Positions 1-10,518 of a DNA stretch of 64,000 nucleotides are shown one piece after another. The stretch covers positions 1-64,000 of the forward strand of contig JAJEBR010000112.1 of the NCBI GenBank assembly GCA_022822445.1. Direction: 5' to 3'. Every line of letters begins with the position of its first letter. Position 1 is the first letter of the stretch. A program made the position numbers and the translations under genes. Under the pieces are notes generated by a model. That model was not told the DNA's origin. It saw only the letters and a list, made by a program, of their open reading frames with translations, and ran no database searches. The stretch is from Gemmatimonadota bacterium. Its GTDB lineage: Bacteria; Gemmatimonadota; Gemmatimonadetes; Longimicrobiales; Gaopeijiaceae.

Positions 1-915
1 ACGCTGGGGGGGCTGTTTGACATCTACGGTGAGGAGGTGACGCCCACGAAGGGCGAGCACACCCGGCAGCACGACCGGACCACGATGGCGATGTTCCTCC
101 GCTTCTTCGGACGGAACCGCGACCCGGCCACCCTGTCCCAACGGGACTGGGACCGCTTCATCCGCGAGCGTCGGGCGGGAAGGATCGGTCCGAGCGGAAG
201 GCCCGTATCCGACCGGACGGTCGAATACGACCTCAAGCTCCTGATCGCGGTTCTGAATTGGGCCGCGAGATCGAGGGACGAGCGGGGCAGCCTGCTTCTC
301 GACAGGAACCCGCTCAAGGGCTTCAGAAAGCCCACGGAGAAGAACCCGACCCGGGTGGTGCTCACCGAGGACGAGTACCGGGCGATTCTGAAGGTGGCGG
401 GGCGGTTGGACTGGCGGTTTGGCATCGCACTCGTGCTCGCGCATGAGACGGGCCACCGGATCGGAGCCATACGCCAGCTTCGGTGGTCGGACATCGACTT
501 CGAGGGCGGGACGATCCTCTGGCGCGCCGAGCACGACAAGTCGGGCCACGAACACGCCACGCCCGTCACGGGCGACGCGCTCGCCGCTCTCGACGAGGCG
601 CGGAGAAGGAACCCCGGAATCGGAGAAGCACCGGTGCTGCCCGCGCCCAGGAATCCGCTCGCGTGTCTCGGGGCCGCTCGGTTGCACGTTTGGTGGAGCA
701 AGGCCCAGATTCTTGCGGGGCTGGATCCGATGCCCGGAAGAGGCTGGCATTCGCTGAGGCGGAAGTTCGCGAGCGACCTGATGGAACAGCCGCTGAAGGT
801 GCTTTGCGCCTTGGGTGGCTGGAAGACCGCCAAGACGGTTCTTGAATGCTACCAGCGCCCGGACTCGGGACAGCTTCGGAAGGCTCTGGAAGCTCGTCGG
901 CGGTCTCGCGGCTGA
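1..915 (+). CDS. Tyrosine recombinase/integrase, 5' end missing
   Basis: Site-specific recombinase that would cut and rejoin DNA through a tyrosine. The frame is open from base 1, so the gene is probably cut by the window edge; the first possible internal start is GTG at 37. An N-terminal SAM-like, core-binding domain comes first. The catalytic domain then shows the arginine in TGHRIGA (about residue 141 from the GTG), a lysine in HDKSGH, the HxxR box in WHSLRR (about 235), a tryptophan in GGWKT and the nucleophile in LECYQ (about 272). All the expected catalytic residues are present, so it could be active. It points away from any visible cargo, and its own element, if any, lies mostly left of the window. 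Whether it acts on phage or plasmid DNA cannot be told. Confidence 0.85.
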   Translation, partial: TLGGLFDIYGEEVTPTKGEHTRQHDRTTMAMFLRFFGRNRDPATLSQRDWDRFIRERRAGRIGPSGRPVSDRTVEYDLKLLIAVLNWAARSRDERGSLLLDRNPLKGFRKPTEKNPTRVVLTEDEYRAILKVAGRLDWRFGIALVLAHETGHRIGAIRQLRWSDIDFEGGTILWRAEHDKSGHEHATPVTGDALAALDEARRRNPGIGEAPVLPAPRNPLACLGAARLHVWWSKAQILAGLDPMPGRGWHSLRRKFASDLMEQPLKVLCALGGWKTAKTVLECYQRPDSGQLRKALEARRRSRG

Positions 916-1198
916 GGCCGCTAATCGGCGGGAGTCAATTGGCGGGAATCGGGCCTGTCAGACTCCCAAGTTCAATACCCGCAACGGATTGCGAGCATGC
1001 GACCACCTGCCGGGCTGGCAAGGCACGACGGAGGGCCAATAGGGGAACCAGCCACACAGAGCGGGAGCTTCGGGGACCTTAAAAGTAAAGACAACACGAC
1101 AATTGGTAATGTCCACATTACATCACGACCGCGTGAGCACCGCAGCCCAACCCGCGTGCATCGCCGACGCTCGATGGGCTGGCGCGGTACCGCGAACT
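916..1198. other. Intergenic stretch between integrase and trpA
   Basis: A 283-nt gap between the integrase stop and the trpA stop, which converge. The left part has nothing recognisable. The right part carries one copy of the 38-bp dispersed element at 1085-1122, and a weak inverted repeat (CAGCCCA at 1143-1149 with TGGGCTG at 1175-1181) that could help end trpA transcription. No attachment site could be identified. Confidence 0.6.
1085..1122 (-). repeat. 38-bp dispersed element, copy F
   Basis: One of six copies in the window. On the plus strand it reads GTAAA, GACAA, CACGACAA, TT, GGTAATGT, CC, ACATTACA. The last three blocks form a perfect GTAATGT/ACATTAC dyad with a 2-nt core. It lies in the convergent integrase/trpA gap. 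It is the only copy not adjacent to the start of an intact gene, and the only one that supplies no codon to a neighbour. Confidence 0.75.
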
Positions 1199-2011
1199 CT
1201 ACCCCGGCCGCACCTCGTTCAGCGCTGAGCGCAGCTCCCGGGCCAGCTCCAGCGCCCCGGCCACGCCGCCGTCATCGAGACGGTCCACAAGGGCGCTTCC
1301 CACCACCGCAGCGTCTGCGGCCGCGCCGACCGCACGGGCGTGTTCGGCGGTCGAGACCCCGAATCCCACCGCGACTGGGAGGGGCGACGCGGCACGCACC
1401 GCTCCGGCTTCGCGGACCAGCTCGCCGCGCAGTTCGGCCCGGGCGCCGGTTACGCCGGTGCGTGCGATGTAGTACACGAACCCCTGGCTGGCCCCGGCGA
1501 TCTCGCGGACGCGGGCGGGGCTGGTCGTGGGCGCGATCAGGCGCACCAGGTCGAGCGGGCAGGCCTCCAGCGCCGCTTCCAGGGGCGGGTCGGCGCCGAG
1601 AGGCAGGTCGGTGGGAAGGATCCCGTCGGCTCCCGCGTCGACGGCCCGGCGGATGAAGGTCTGCACGCCCCGTGAATGGACCGGGTTCAGATAGGAGAAG
1701 ATGACGACCGGCACGTCGCTGGACTCGCGCAGCTCGGCGAGGACGGCGAAGGCATCGTCGACGGTCGTCCCCTGGTCGAGCGCGCCCTGGCTGGAACGCT
1801 GGATCGTGGGTCCGTCGGCCATCGGGTCGCTGAACGGGATCCCCAGCTCGATCACGTCTGCCCCCGCCTCCGCCAGACCAGCCAGCAGTTCGCGGGTGTG
1901 CGCGAGGGTGGGATAGCCGGCGGTCACATAGGGGATGAAGCCGGCCCTTCGCTCCGCGGCCAGCCGCGCGAAGCGTTCGGCGATCCGTCCCCGTGGCGCA
2001 TCGCCCATCAT
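1199..2011 (-). CDS. trpA: Tryptophan synthase alpha subunit
   Basis: Cleaves indole-3-glycerol phosphate to indole and glyceraldehyde 3-phosphate as the alpha partner of TrpB, in cytosolic tryptophan synthesis. The protein shows the family pattern from AERFARL through YVTAGYP, ELGIPFSDPMADGP and YYIARTGVTG to AVGFGVS near the C-terminus. The frame is open further upstream into the end of trpB, but the start is set at tandem ATGs at 2011/2008, about 40 nt after the trpB stop, which gives a normal length near 270 aa. It is last in trpC-trpF-trpB-trpA and ends with TAG. No strong ribosome site is visible, so translation may depend on coupling. Confidence 0.92.
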   Translation of the reverse strand: MMGDAPRGRIAERFARLAAERRAGFIPYVTAGYPTLAHTRELLAGLAEAGADVIELGIPFSDPMADGPTIQRSSQGALDQGTTVDDAFAVLAELRESSDVPVVIFSYLNPVHSRGVQTFIRRAVDAGADGILPTDLPLGADPPLEAALEACPLDLVRLIAPTTSPARVREIAGASQGFVYYIARTGVTGARAELRGELVREAGAVRAASPLPVAVGFGVSTAEHARAVGAAADAAVVGSALVDRLDDGGVAGALELARELRSALNEVRPG

Positions 2012-2051
2012 GAACCGGCGCCCGAAACGCAAGGACTCCGCAGCCGGCCCG

Positions 2052-3284
2052 TCACGGAACTGCCCCCGGCCCTGCTTCTCCATCCCCCGATCCTGCTTCC
2101 CCATCCCCCAGGCCCGCCACGTGCACCACGTCCTTGTCGCCCCGTCCGCTCAGGCAGATCGCAACCGGGACCTCGACTTCGCCTCTGCGCCCCGCTTCCA
2201 CCACCCAGGCCAGCGCGTGCGCGGTCTCCAGCGCGGGGATGATCCCCTCCAGCCCCGGCAGCGCGCGGAAGGCCCGCTCGGCGGCTCCGTCGCGCACGCT
2301 CACGTAGCGGGCTCGCCCGGAGTCCTTCAGGTGCGAGTGCTCCGGACCGACGCCCGGGTAGTCGAGTCCGGCGGCCACCGAATGCGCCGGAGCAACCTGG
2401 CCGTCGGCGTCCTGCAGCAGGTAGCTGAGCGATCCGTGCAGCACGCCCGGCCGCCCCTCGTTGAGCGGTGCCGAGGATCGTCCGCTGCCGAGCCCCTCCC
2501 CCGCCGCCTCCACCCCGATCAGGGCGACCTCCTCGTCGCCGGCGAAGGCGTGGAACATCCCCATCGCGTTCGAGCCGCCCCCCACGCACGCGACCACCGA
2601 CGCCGGCAAGCGCCCCTCCGCCTCGAGGATCTGGCGGCGGGCCTCCCGGCCGATCACGGCCTGGAAGTCCCGCACGATCAGCGGGAACGGATGCGGCCCC
2701 ACGACCGAACCGATGATGTAGTGGGTGTCGGCCACGTTGGTGACCCAGTCGCGCAGCGCCTCGTTGGTGGCGTCCTTGAGGGTGCGGGTGCCGGAGTCGA
2801 CCGGGCGCACCTCCGCGCCGAGCAGCTCCATGCGGTAGACGTTCAGGGACTGCCGCTCCACGTCCTCCGTGCCCATGTAGACGACGCACTCCAGGTCGAA
2901 GAGCGCGCAGGCGGTGGCGGTGGCGACCCCGTGCTGTCCGGCGCCGGTCTCGGCGATGATGCGCGGCTTGCCCATCCGCCGGGCGAGCAGCGCCTGCCCC
3001 ACCGTGTTGTTGATCTTGTGGGCGCCCGTGTGGTTGAGGTCCTCGCGCTTCAGGTAGACCGGCCCGACTCCGGCCTCGGCTTCGAAGCGGCGGGCCCGGT
3101 AGAGCGGCGTGGGGCGGCCGACGTAGTCCTCGGCAAGGCGGTCGACTTCGGCCAGGAAGCCGGAGTCGCCCGAGGCCTTCGCGTAGGCGGCGGCAAGTTC
3201 GTCGAGGGCGGGGATGAGCGTCTCGGGAACGTAGCGGCCGCCGTAGGGGCCGAAGCGGCCGGTGTGGGGAGTGGACGGCGTCAT
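2052..3284 (-). CDS. trpB: Tryptophan synthase beta subunit
   Basis: PLP enzyme that condenses indole with serine to make tryptophan, in complex with TrpA. The 410-aa protein has the [11 protein letters not shown] opening, the PLP lysine in HTGAHKINN (K90), the ETGAGQHG loop, the VGGGSNAMG phosphate-binding glycines and a C-terminal CLSGRGDKD. The C-terminus carries a short Gly/Asp/Glu-rich tail (GDGEAG twice) not expected in the family. The ATG at 3284 overlaps the trpF stop by 4 nt, so the two are translationally coupled. It is the ordinary TrpB1 type by sequence and context. Confidence 0.95.
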   Translation of the reverse strand: MTPSTPHTGRFGPYGGRYVPETLIPALDELAAAYAKASGDSGFLAEVDRLAEDYVGRPTPLYRARRFEAEAGVGPVYLKREDLNHTGAHKINNTVGQALLARRMGKPRIIAETGAGQHGVATATACALFDLECVVYMGTEDVERQSLNVYRMELLGAEVRPVDSGTRTLKDATNEALRDWVTNVADTHYIIGSVVGPHPFPLIVRDFQAVIGREARRQILEAEGRLPASVVACVGGGSNAMGMFHAFAGDEEVALIGVEAAGEGLGSGRSSAPLNEGRPGVLHGSLSYLLQDADGQVAPAHSVAAGLDYPGVGPEHSHLKDSGRARYVSVRDGAAERAFRALPGLEGIIPALETAHALAWVVEAGRRGEVEVPVAICLSGRGDKDVVHVAGLGDGEAGSGDGEAGPGAVP

Positions 3285-3940
3285 GACGGGATTCCCACGC
3301 CCGCGGTCCGCACCGCCTCCACGAAGGCTGTGGTCCGCGCCGGATCCTTCGAACCGGGTGACGACTCCACCCCGGAGCTCACGTCGAGCACGTCGGGCGA
3401 CAGTGCGGCGATGGCGGCGCCGGCGTTGTCAGGGGTCATCCCGCCGGCGGCGATGAAGGTGGCCGAACCGATCGCGCCGCGTACCTCGCCGCCCGTGCCC
3501 GCCCACGCGAAAGTGCGGCCGGTGCCGCCGGGCATGGATGGGTCCCAGGCGTCGATGAGGATGCCGTCGGCGACTTCCGCGTAGCGCGCGGCCGCCCCCG
3601 CGATCGACAGGCCCGAACGTGCGTGAATCGTCTTCCAGATCCGCCACGGTCCGGCGGCGGCAATCTCGGCAACCTGCCAGGGGGGCTCACCCCCCGACAG
3701 CTGGACCACGTCAAGACGGAGTTCACCGGCGATGCGCGCCACCTCGCCGGGTGCGGCGTCCACGAACACCCCGGCACGGCGCGCCCCCGACGCGGAGTAC
3801 ACTTCCCCCGCACGGCCCGGCTCCACGCTGCGCCCGAACCCGGCCGAGAGGATCACACCCATGAAATCGGCTCCGGTCCCGTCCACGATTCGCGCGTCCC
3901 GGGGCGTCATCACACCGCACACCTTGGCGAGCACGCTCAC
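3281..3940 (-). CDS. trpF: Phosphoribosylanthranilate isomerase
   Basis: Converts N-(5'-phosphoribosyl)anthranilate to CdRP, the third tryptophan-specific step. The 219-aa barrel shows the catalytic cysteine in AKVCGV near the N-terminus, [20 protein letters not shown] (normally VQLHG), the catalytic aspartate region ILIDAWDP, and GGMTPDN near the phosphate site. The GTG start at 3940 overlaps the trpC stop by 4 nt, and its TGA overlaps the trpB ATG. All residues needed for activity seem present. The change of the usual HG to SG after VQL is the only oddity. Confidence 0.92.
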   Translation of the reverse strand: MSVLAKVCGVMTPRDARIVDGTGADFMGVILSAGFGRSVEPGRAGEVYSASGARRAGVFVDAAPGEVARIAGELRLDVVQLSGGEPPWQVAEIAAAGPWRIWKTIHARSGLSIAGAAARYAEVADGILIDAWDPSMPGGTGRTFAWAGTGGEVRGAIGSATFIAAGGMTPDNAGAAIAALSPDVLDVSSGVESSPGSKDPARTTAFVEAVRTAGVGIPS

Positions 3941-4848
3941 GGCCGCACCCCCGCCTCGCGCGGCACGGACCCCAGCTCCTCCACCAGCCGGCCCGGCTCG
4001 CCGCTGCGCACCAGCGCCTCCCCCACCAGAACGGCATCGGCCCCTGCCGCGGCCACCCTCTCCACATCGGCCCGGCCGCGAATCCCGCTCTCCGAGACGA
4101 GCAGCACATCGCCCGGCAGGTACCGCGCCAGCCGCTCGGTCACGGCCAGGTCGGTGCGGAAAACGGTCAGGTCACGGTTATTGACCCCGACCAGCGCCGC
4201 GCCGCTCTCGAGCGCCGTCTCCACCTCCCACTCGTCGTGGGCCTCGACCAGCGCCGTCATCCCGAGCTCGTGAATCATCGCCCGCAGGTCGGCGAGCATT
4301 ACCCGGTCGAGGATGCGCACGATCAGCAGCACCAGGTCCGCCCCGGCGGCGCGTCCCTCGTAGACCTGCAGCGGGTCGATCACGAAGTCCTTGCGGAGAA
4401 CCGGTATGGCGCCCGCGCCCCGCACCGCGCCGAGGTCGTCCAGCGAGCCGCCGAACCAGGGGCCGTCGGTGAGCACACTCACGGCCATCGCGCCCGCGCC
4501 TTCGTACTCGGCCGAGAGGGCGACGGGGTCCAGCGCGAGGTCGATCTCCCCCGCTCCCGGCGAGCGTCGCTTCACTTCCGCAATCACCCCGACCCGGGAG
4601 TGGCGGCGCATCGGGTCCAGTACCGGGCGCGGAGGGGGCGCATCTTCCGCAGCCCGGCGAAGGTCGAGCCGACGCCGGCGAAGCGCGCCGACCTCGCCCA
4701 CCTTGGTCGCGACGATGCGATCGAGGATGTCCGCGCGGCTCGCCGATGCATCTGCCGCCCGGCTGACCGCGGATTCCGCCGCCCGGCTACCGGACCGCTC
4801 CGGTCCGCCGGACTTCACCCCGGCGCCCGCCCCTTGCTGTTCGGTCAA
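3937..4848 (-). CDS. trpC: Indole-3-glycerol-phosphate synthase
   Basis: Closes CdRP to indole-3-glycerol phosphate. The protein has the family sequence IAEVKRRSPG, SVLTDGPWFGG, LRKDFVIDP, LVEAHDE, GVNNRDL and LVSESGI in order. About 40 residues rich in Ala, Ser and Gly come before the first conserved helix. The start is TTG at 4848, the earliest plausible one, preceded by AAAGGT. It leads the trpCFBA transcription unit and is divergent from lexA across a 73-nt gap with periodic TTCGGT half-sites, so both genes may share control. No trp attenuator or leader peptide fits in that gap. Confidence 0.92.
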   Translation of the reverse strand: MTEQQGAGAGVKSGGPERSGSRAAESAVSRAADASASRADILDRIVATKVGEVGALRRRRLDLRRAAEDAPPPRPVLDPMRRHSRVGVIAEVKRRSPGAGEIDLALDPVALSAEYEGAGAMAVSVLTDGPWFGGSLDDLGAVRGAGAIPVLRKDFVIDPLQVYEGRAAGADLVLLIVRILDRVMLADLRAMIHELGMTALVEAHDEWEVETALESGAALVGVNNRDLTVFRTDLAVTERLARYLPGDVLLVSESGIRGRADVERVAAAGADAVLVGEALVRSGEPGRLVEELGSVPREAGVRP

Positions 4849-4890
4849 GTTTCGGTTACCTTTTTCGGCAGTTATTCGGTTTCATCCGGT
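4839..4890. promoter_or_regulatory. Candidate LexA operator with phased TTCGGT half-sites
   Basis: Across the trpC start and the divergent trpC-lexA gap, TTCGGT-like hexamers begin at 4840, 4851, 4864 (TTCGGC), 4875 and 4885 (TCCGGT). Spacings are 11, 13, 11 and 10 nt, so they fall on one face of the helix. The first pair reads GTTC, 7 nt, TTTC, close to the GTTC-N7-GTTC direct-repeat SOS box known from Alphaproteobacteria. This is inferred from position and spacing, not shown. Confidence 0.45.
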
Positions 4891-4921
4891 ACGGACCCCG
4901 GCTCGCCTTCGGAGAAGAACC

Positions 4922-5524
4922 ATGGCCCTTACCAAGCGCCAGAAGGAAATCCTCGACTTCCTCAAGACCTTCATCGACGAAAACGGCTATTCGCCGAGCT
5001 TCGAGGAGATCTGCACGGCCTTCGGCTACACGTCGCTCGCCACGGTCCACGAGCACCTGACCAATCTGGCTACGAAGGGGTACATCCGGAAGACGGACCG
5101 GGCGAGCCGGTCGATCGAGTTCCCGCCGGAGACGGAACCGTCCGTACCCCTGCCGCTGATGGGAACGGTGGCGGCCGGACAGCCCATCGAGGCGGTGCAG
5201 GACAACGAATCACTTGCGATCCCCGGGGAGATGATCCGGAAGGGGTCGGAGCACTATGTGCTGCGCGTTTCCGGCGAGTCCATGATCGACGAGCAGATCC
5301 GGGACGGGGACCACATCGTCGTCAGCGCACGGGAGACGGCCCACGACGGGGAGATGGTGGTCGCGCTGGTACGTGACGAGGCAGCGACGGTCAAGAAGCT
5401 GTACCGGGAGGCTGACGGCCGCGTCCGCCTGCAGCCCGCCAACCGGGACATGCAGCCCATCATCGAGGACGCCGGCGACGTGCGGATCCAGGGAGTGGTG
5501 GTGGGGCTGGTGCGAACGTATTGA
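4922..5524 (+). CDS. lexA: LexA SOS repressor
   Basis: Represses DNA-damage genes and is inactivated by RecA-stimulated self-cleavage. The 200-aa protein has an N-terminal winged helix (RQKEILDFL through SLATVHEHL), the scissile Ala85-Gly86 in TVAAGQP, the catalytic serine Ser120 in SGESMID and the general-base lysine Lys158 in ATVKKLY, all at normal spacing. ATG at 4922 follows GGAGAAGAACC. It is transcribed away from trpC, and the gap holds phased half-sites suited to autorepression. It lies between trpC and trpD, which splits the trp genes. Confidence 0.95.
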   Translation: MALTKRQKEILDFLKTFIDENGYSPSFEEICTAFGYTSLATVHEHLTNLATKGYIRKTDRASRSIEFPPETEPSVPLPLMGTVAAGQPIEAVQDNESLAIPGEMIRKGSEHYVLRVSGESMIDEQIRDGDHIVVSARETAHDGEMVVALVRDEAATVKKLYREADGRVRLQPANRDMQPIIEDAGDVRIQGVVVGLVRTY

Positions 5525-5608
5525 GACGTTCGGCCCGGCACTGTGCGATGGCTGGCGCAGCACACCGCGGTGCCGCGGGGCCTCACAGCGAACCGCCCGG
5601 GGATCCCG

Positions 5609-6658
5609 CTAGCTCGCGGCCTGGCTGGCGCGCACCAGCTTCTCGAGGACCTCAGCCGCCATCCCCGAGTCGATCGCCTGCGCGGCGGCGTCAACGCCTT
5701 CCGCCAGCGACTCCGTCCGTCCCGCAACGTAGTACGCCGCCGCCGCGTTGATCAGCACCGCCGTGCGCGCGGGCCCCTTCTTCCCCGCCAGCACCGCGCG
5801 CACCACCGCCGCGTTCTCCTCCGGCTCCCCCCCGGCCAGCTCCTCCGGACGGACCTCGTCGAGCCCGAGTTCCCCCGGCGTCACCCGCCAGTCCGAGACG
5901 GCCCCGTCCCTCAGTTCGGCGACGTGGGTCGGCCCGCACGGGCTGATCTCGTCCAGCCCCGGCTCGCCGTGCACCACGAGCGCCCGTTCGTGTCCCAGCT
6001 CGGCGAGCGCGCGCACCACCAGCTCCAGGAAGGCGGGGTCAGCCACCCCCACCACCTGTCGGCGCGCGCCCGCTGGATTCGTGAGCGGCCCCAGGAGGTT
6101 CATGATCGTGGTGATCCCCAGCTCCCGGCGCACCGGCACCACATGGCGCATCGCAGGGTGGAGGAGCGGCGCGAACATGAAGACGATGCCCGCCCCGGCG
6201 AGCACCCCGGCCATCCCGGCGGGAGTCAGCTGCACGGCGACCCCCAGCGCTTCCAGCACGTCCGCGCTCCCGCACTTCGAGGTGAAGGAACGGTTGCCGT
6301 GCTTCGCGACCCGCACGCCGCCCGCCGCCACCACCAGCGCCGCCGCCGTCGAGATGTTGAAGGTGGACACGCCTCCACCGCCCGTACCGCAAGTGTCGAC
6401 GAGCGTCCCCGGGTCCGTGGCCTCAACCGGGATCATCGCGCCACGCAGCGCCTCGACGCCGCCGGCGACCTCGGAGGGGGCCAGCCCCTTCGTCTGCAGC
6501 GCGGCCAGCAGCGCCCCGGTGCTGATCGGGGACGCGTCCCCGGACACGACGTGGCCGAAGGCGGCCGCCGCCTCACCGGCCGAGAGATCCGTGCCGCCCA
6601 CCACCTTCGCGAGTAACGGAACCAGGTTGAAGTCGGGGGTTATGGGCGTCTCGCTCAC
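5609..6658 (-). CDS. trpD: Anthranilate phosphoribosyltransferase
   Basis: Transfers phosphoribose from PRPP to anthranilate. Visible motifs are STGALLAALQTKG, the PRPP loop DTCGTGGGG followed by STFNIST, KHGNRS, LGPLTNPA and the C-terminal helices. The loop has Gly where the family usually has Asp (GTGGD). The frame is open upstream, but GTG at 6658 is chosen because AGGAG lies about 6 nt before it and the protein then has the family length (349 aa). It is separated from trpCFBA by lexA and is divergent from truA. TrpE and TrpG are not in the window. Confidence 0.92.
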   Translation of the reverse strand: MSETPITPDFNLVPLLAKVVGGTDLSAGEAAAAFGHVVSGDASPISTGALLAALQTKGLAPSEVAGGVEALRGAMIPVEATDPGTLVDTCGTGGGGVSTFNISTAAALVVAAGGVRVAKHGNRSFTSKCGSADVLEALGVAVQLTPAGMAGVLAGAGIVFMFAPLLHPAMRHVVPVRRELGITTIMNLLGPLTNPAGARRQVVGVADPAFLELVVRALAELGHERALVVHGEPGLDEISPCGPTHVAELRDGAVSDWRVTPGELGLDEVRPEELAGGEPEENAAVVRAVLAGKKGPARTAVLINAAAAYYVAGRTESLAEGVDAAAQAIDSGMAAEVLEKLVRASQAAS

Positions 6659-6722
6659 GCTCGCTCCTGTGTAAGGGGTGGTTGTCGGGCCGCCTCCCGC
6701 CCATGTAGCTTGGCGAAGAAGA

Positions 6723-7570
6723 ATGAGCGATAGAGAGACCCGCTTCAAGCTGACACTCCACTACGACGGCTCCGCCTTCCACGGGTGGCAGGTGCAGCCG
6801 GGCCAGCCCACGGTACAGGGCGCGCTGGAGGAGGTGGTCTCCCGGATCACCGGCGAGCACCGCACCGTGACCGGGGCCGGCCGGACCGACACGGGGGTGC
6901 ACGCCACCGGTCAGGTGGCCGCCGTCACCGTGCCCGTGAAGTGGACCGCGCGTGAGCTCCTGCGCTCCTTCAACGGCCTGCTTCCCCGCAGCGTCTGGGT
7001 GCAGGACGCCACCGCGGTCCATTCCGGGTTCCATCCCCGCCTGGACGCGGTGGGGCGCAGCTATTCCTACCGGGTGGGCACGGACCCGGAGGCCGCGTCC
7101 CCATTCCACCGGCGGTGGTGCTGGCCGCTCTGCCGCCCGCTCGATCTGGAGGCTGCCGCCCGCGCCGCCGAAGTCATCCGCGGCGAGCACGAATTCCATG
7201 CTTTCGCGAAGGCCGGACAGCCCCATCGGGGACACGCGTGTCACGTCATCCGCGCCCGCTGGCGCGCCTGGGAGGAGCTGGGAGCGGTCTTCGAGATCTC
7301 GGCCAACCGCTTTCTGCACCGAATGGTGCGATATTTGGTGGGCACGATGGTCGACATCGCACTGGGCCGCCGGAAGGAGGAGGACATGCACCTGCTGCTG
7401 GGCAGAGGGGACGGGCACAACCTCCAGGGAGGAGACCGCGAGCCGCAGGCGGGCCGTACCCTGACGACATCGCCACCCGCACCGCCGGAAGGCCTCTTCC
7501 TGACCGGTGTGGAGTACCCCGACGCGGCCTGCGGCAAGTCAGATGTAAACCAAACCTTACATTCTGTAAC

Positions 7571-7574
<4 letters not shown>
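6723..7574 (+). CDS. truA: tRNA pseudouridine synthase A
   Basis: Makes pseudouridine at positions 38-40 of the tRNA anticodon arm. The catalytic aspartate is in GAGRTDTGVHA (Asp56), followed by RSYSYRV and the C-terminal NRFLHRMVR block. ATG at 6723 is preceded by GAAGAAG. The family normally ends soon after a LFLxGVxYP-type strand; here about 18 further residues follow, encoded partly by the 38-bp element at 7545-7582. The TGA (7572-7574) overlaps the ATG of the next gene. A middle stretch near the C-terminus is Gly/Arg/Pro-rich and less conserved. Confidence 0.93.

Positions 7575-7582
<8 letters not shown>
7545..7582 (-). repeat. 38-bp dispersed element, copy C
   Basis: Plus-strand blocks are GTAAA, CCAAA, CCTTACAT, TC, TGTAACAT, GA, ACCTTACA. 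The element contains both the truA stop (7572-7574) and the start codon of the following HtrA-like gene (7571-7573). Confidence 0.75.
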
Positions 7583-9078
<1,496 letters not shown>

Positions 9079-9088
<10 letters not shown>

Positions 9089-10518
9089 CGCCGCCGGACC
9101 GCTACGCGCACCCGCTCTCGGCGCGGTACGCCTCCGGCGAGATGGAGCGCATCTGCGCCCCGGCATTCCGCTTCGGTACGTGGCGGCGGCTGTGGCTCGC
9201 GCTGGCGGAGGCGCAGCGGGACCTCGGACTCGATATCCCGGCCGATGCGATCGCGCAGATGCGCGACCACCTCGACGACATCGACCTCGAGGCCGCCGCA
9301 CGCTACGAGCGGCGCTTCCGGCACGACGTCATGGCGCACATCCACCTCTTCGGCGACGTGGCGCCGGCGGCGCGCGGCATCCTGCACCTCGGCGCCACCA
9401 GCGCCTTCGTCGGCGACAACACCGACCTCATCCAGCACCGTGAGGCGATGACGCTGGTCCAGGGCCGCATCGTGGCCACCGTCCGTGCCCTCGCGCGCTT
9501 CGCCCGGGAGCACCGCGCCCGCCCCACCCTCGCGTACACGCACTTCCAGCCGGCCCAGCCCACCACCGTCGGGAAGCGGGCTACGCTCTGGATCCAGGAC
9601 TTCCTCCTCGACCTGGAGGAGATCGAGCACCGGCTGGCGGCGCTCCGGCTCCGCGGCGTGCGCGGCACGACCGGCACGCAGGCCTCGTTCCTGCAGCTCT
9701 TCGACGGCGACCACGGCAAGGTCGCCGCGCTGGAAGATGCCATCTGCCGCCACCTCGGCTTTGCCGGCGCGTACCCCGTCACCGGCCAGACCTATCCGCG
9801 CAAGGTGGACCAGGCGCTCCTCGCCACCCTGGCCGGGGTGGCCGCCTCGGCTTCGAAGATGGCGCACGACATCCGCCTCCTCTCCCACCTCCGTGAGGTC
9901 GAGGAGCCCTTCGAGAAGGAGCAGGTCGGCTCCTCGGCGATGCCGTACAAGCGCAACCCCATGCGCTCGGAGCGGATCTGCGCGGTGGCGCGCCACGTGA
10001 TCGCGCTCGCGGCCGACCCCGCCCACACGGCGGCGACGCAGTGGCTGGAGCGCACGCTGGACGACTCCGCCAACAAGCGGCTCGCCGTTCCCGACGCCTA
10101 CATGGCCACCGACGCGCTGCTGGTGCTGGCCGGCAACGTGGCCTCCCGGCTGCGGGTGAACGCGGGCGTGGTCGCGTCCAACCTGGCCGTCCACCTTCCC
10201 TTCATGGTCATGGAGGGTGTGATGATGGACGCCGCCGCCGGGGGTGCGGACCGGCAGGAGGCGCACAAGCGGATCCGCCGCCACACGCTGGAGGCCGCCC
10301 GCCGCATGACCGAGGGGGCCGGGGGCGACCTCTTCGAGCGGATCGCGGCCGACGACGCGCTCGGGGTGAGTGCCGAAGAGCTGGAGGAGATGGCCCGCCC
10401 GGAGAAGCTGGTGGGCCGGGCGCCGGAGCAGGTGGACGAGTTCCTTGAAGGCCATGTGGAGCCGGTCCTTGAGCGCTACCCGGACGCCGCGCCGCAGGCC
10501 GCCGAGGTGCGGGTGTGA
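9079..10518 (+). CDS. purB: Adenylosuccinate lyase
   Basis: Acts twice in purine synthesis, splitting fumarate from SAICAR and from adenylosuccinate. The 479-aa protein carries [12 protein letters not shown] near the N-terminus, the histidine in [11 protein letters not shown] and the superfamily signature [11 protein letters not shown] near residue 295. This is the longer, eukaryote-like PurB type judging from the [13 protein letters not shown] and signature context. The start ATG lies within the end of the protease gene and its TGA overlaps the purC GTG. It begins the purine block, with no promoter gap before it. Confidence 0.94.

Noticed and set aside
4849-4921. A trp leader peptide or attenuator
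   Set aside because: The gap is too short and has no Trp-codon run or paired hairpins.
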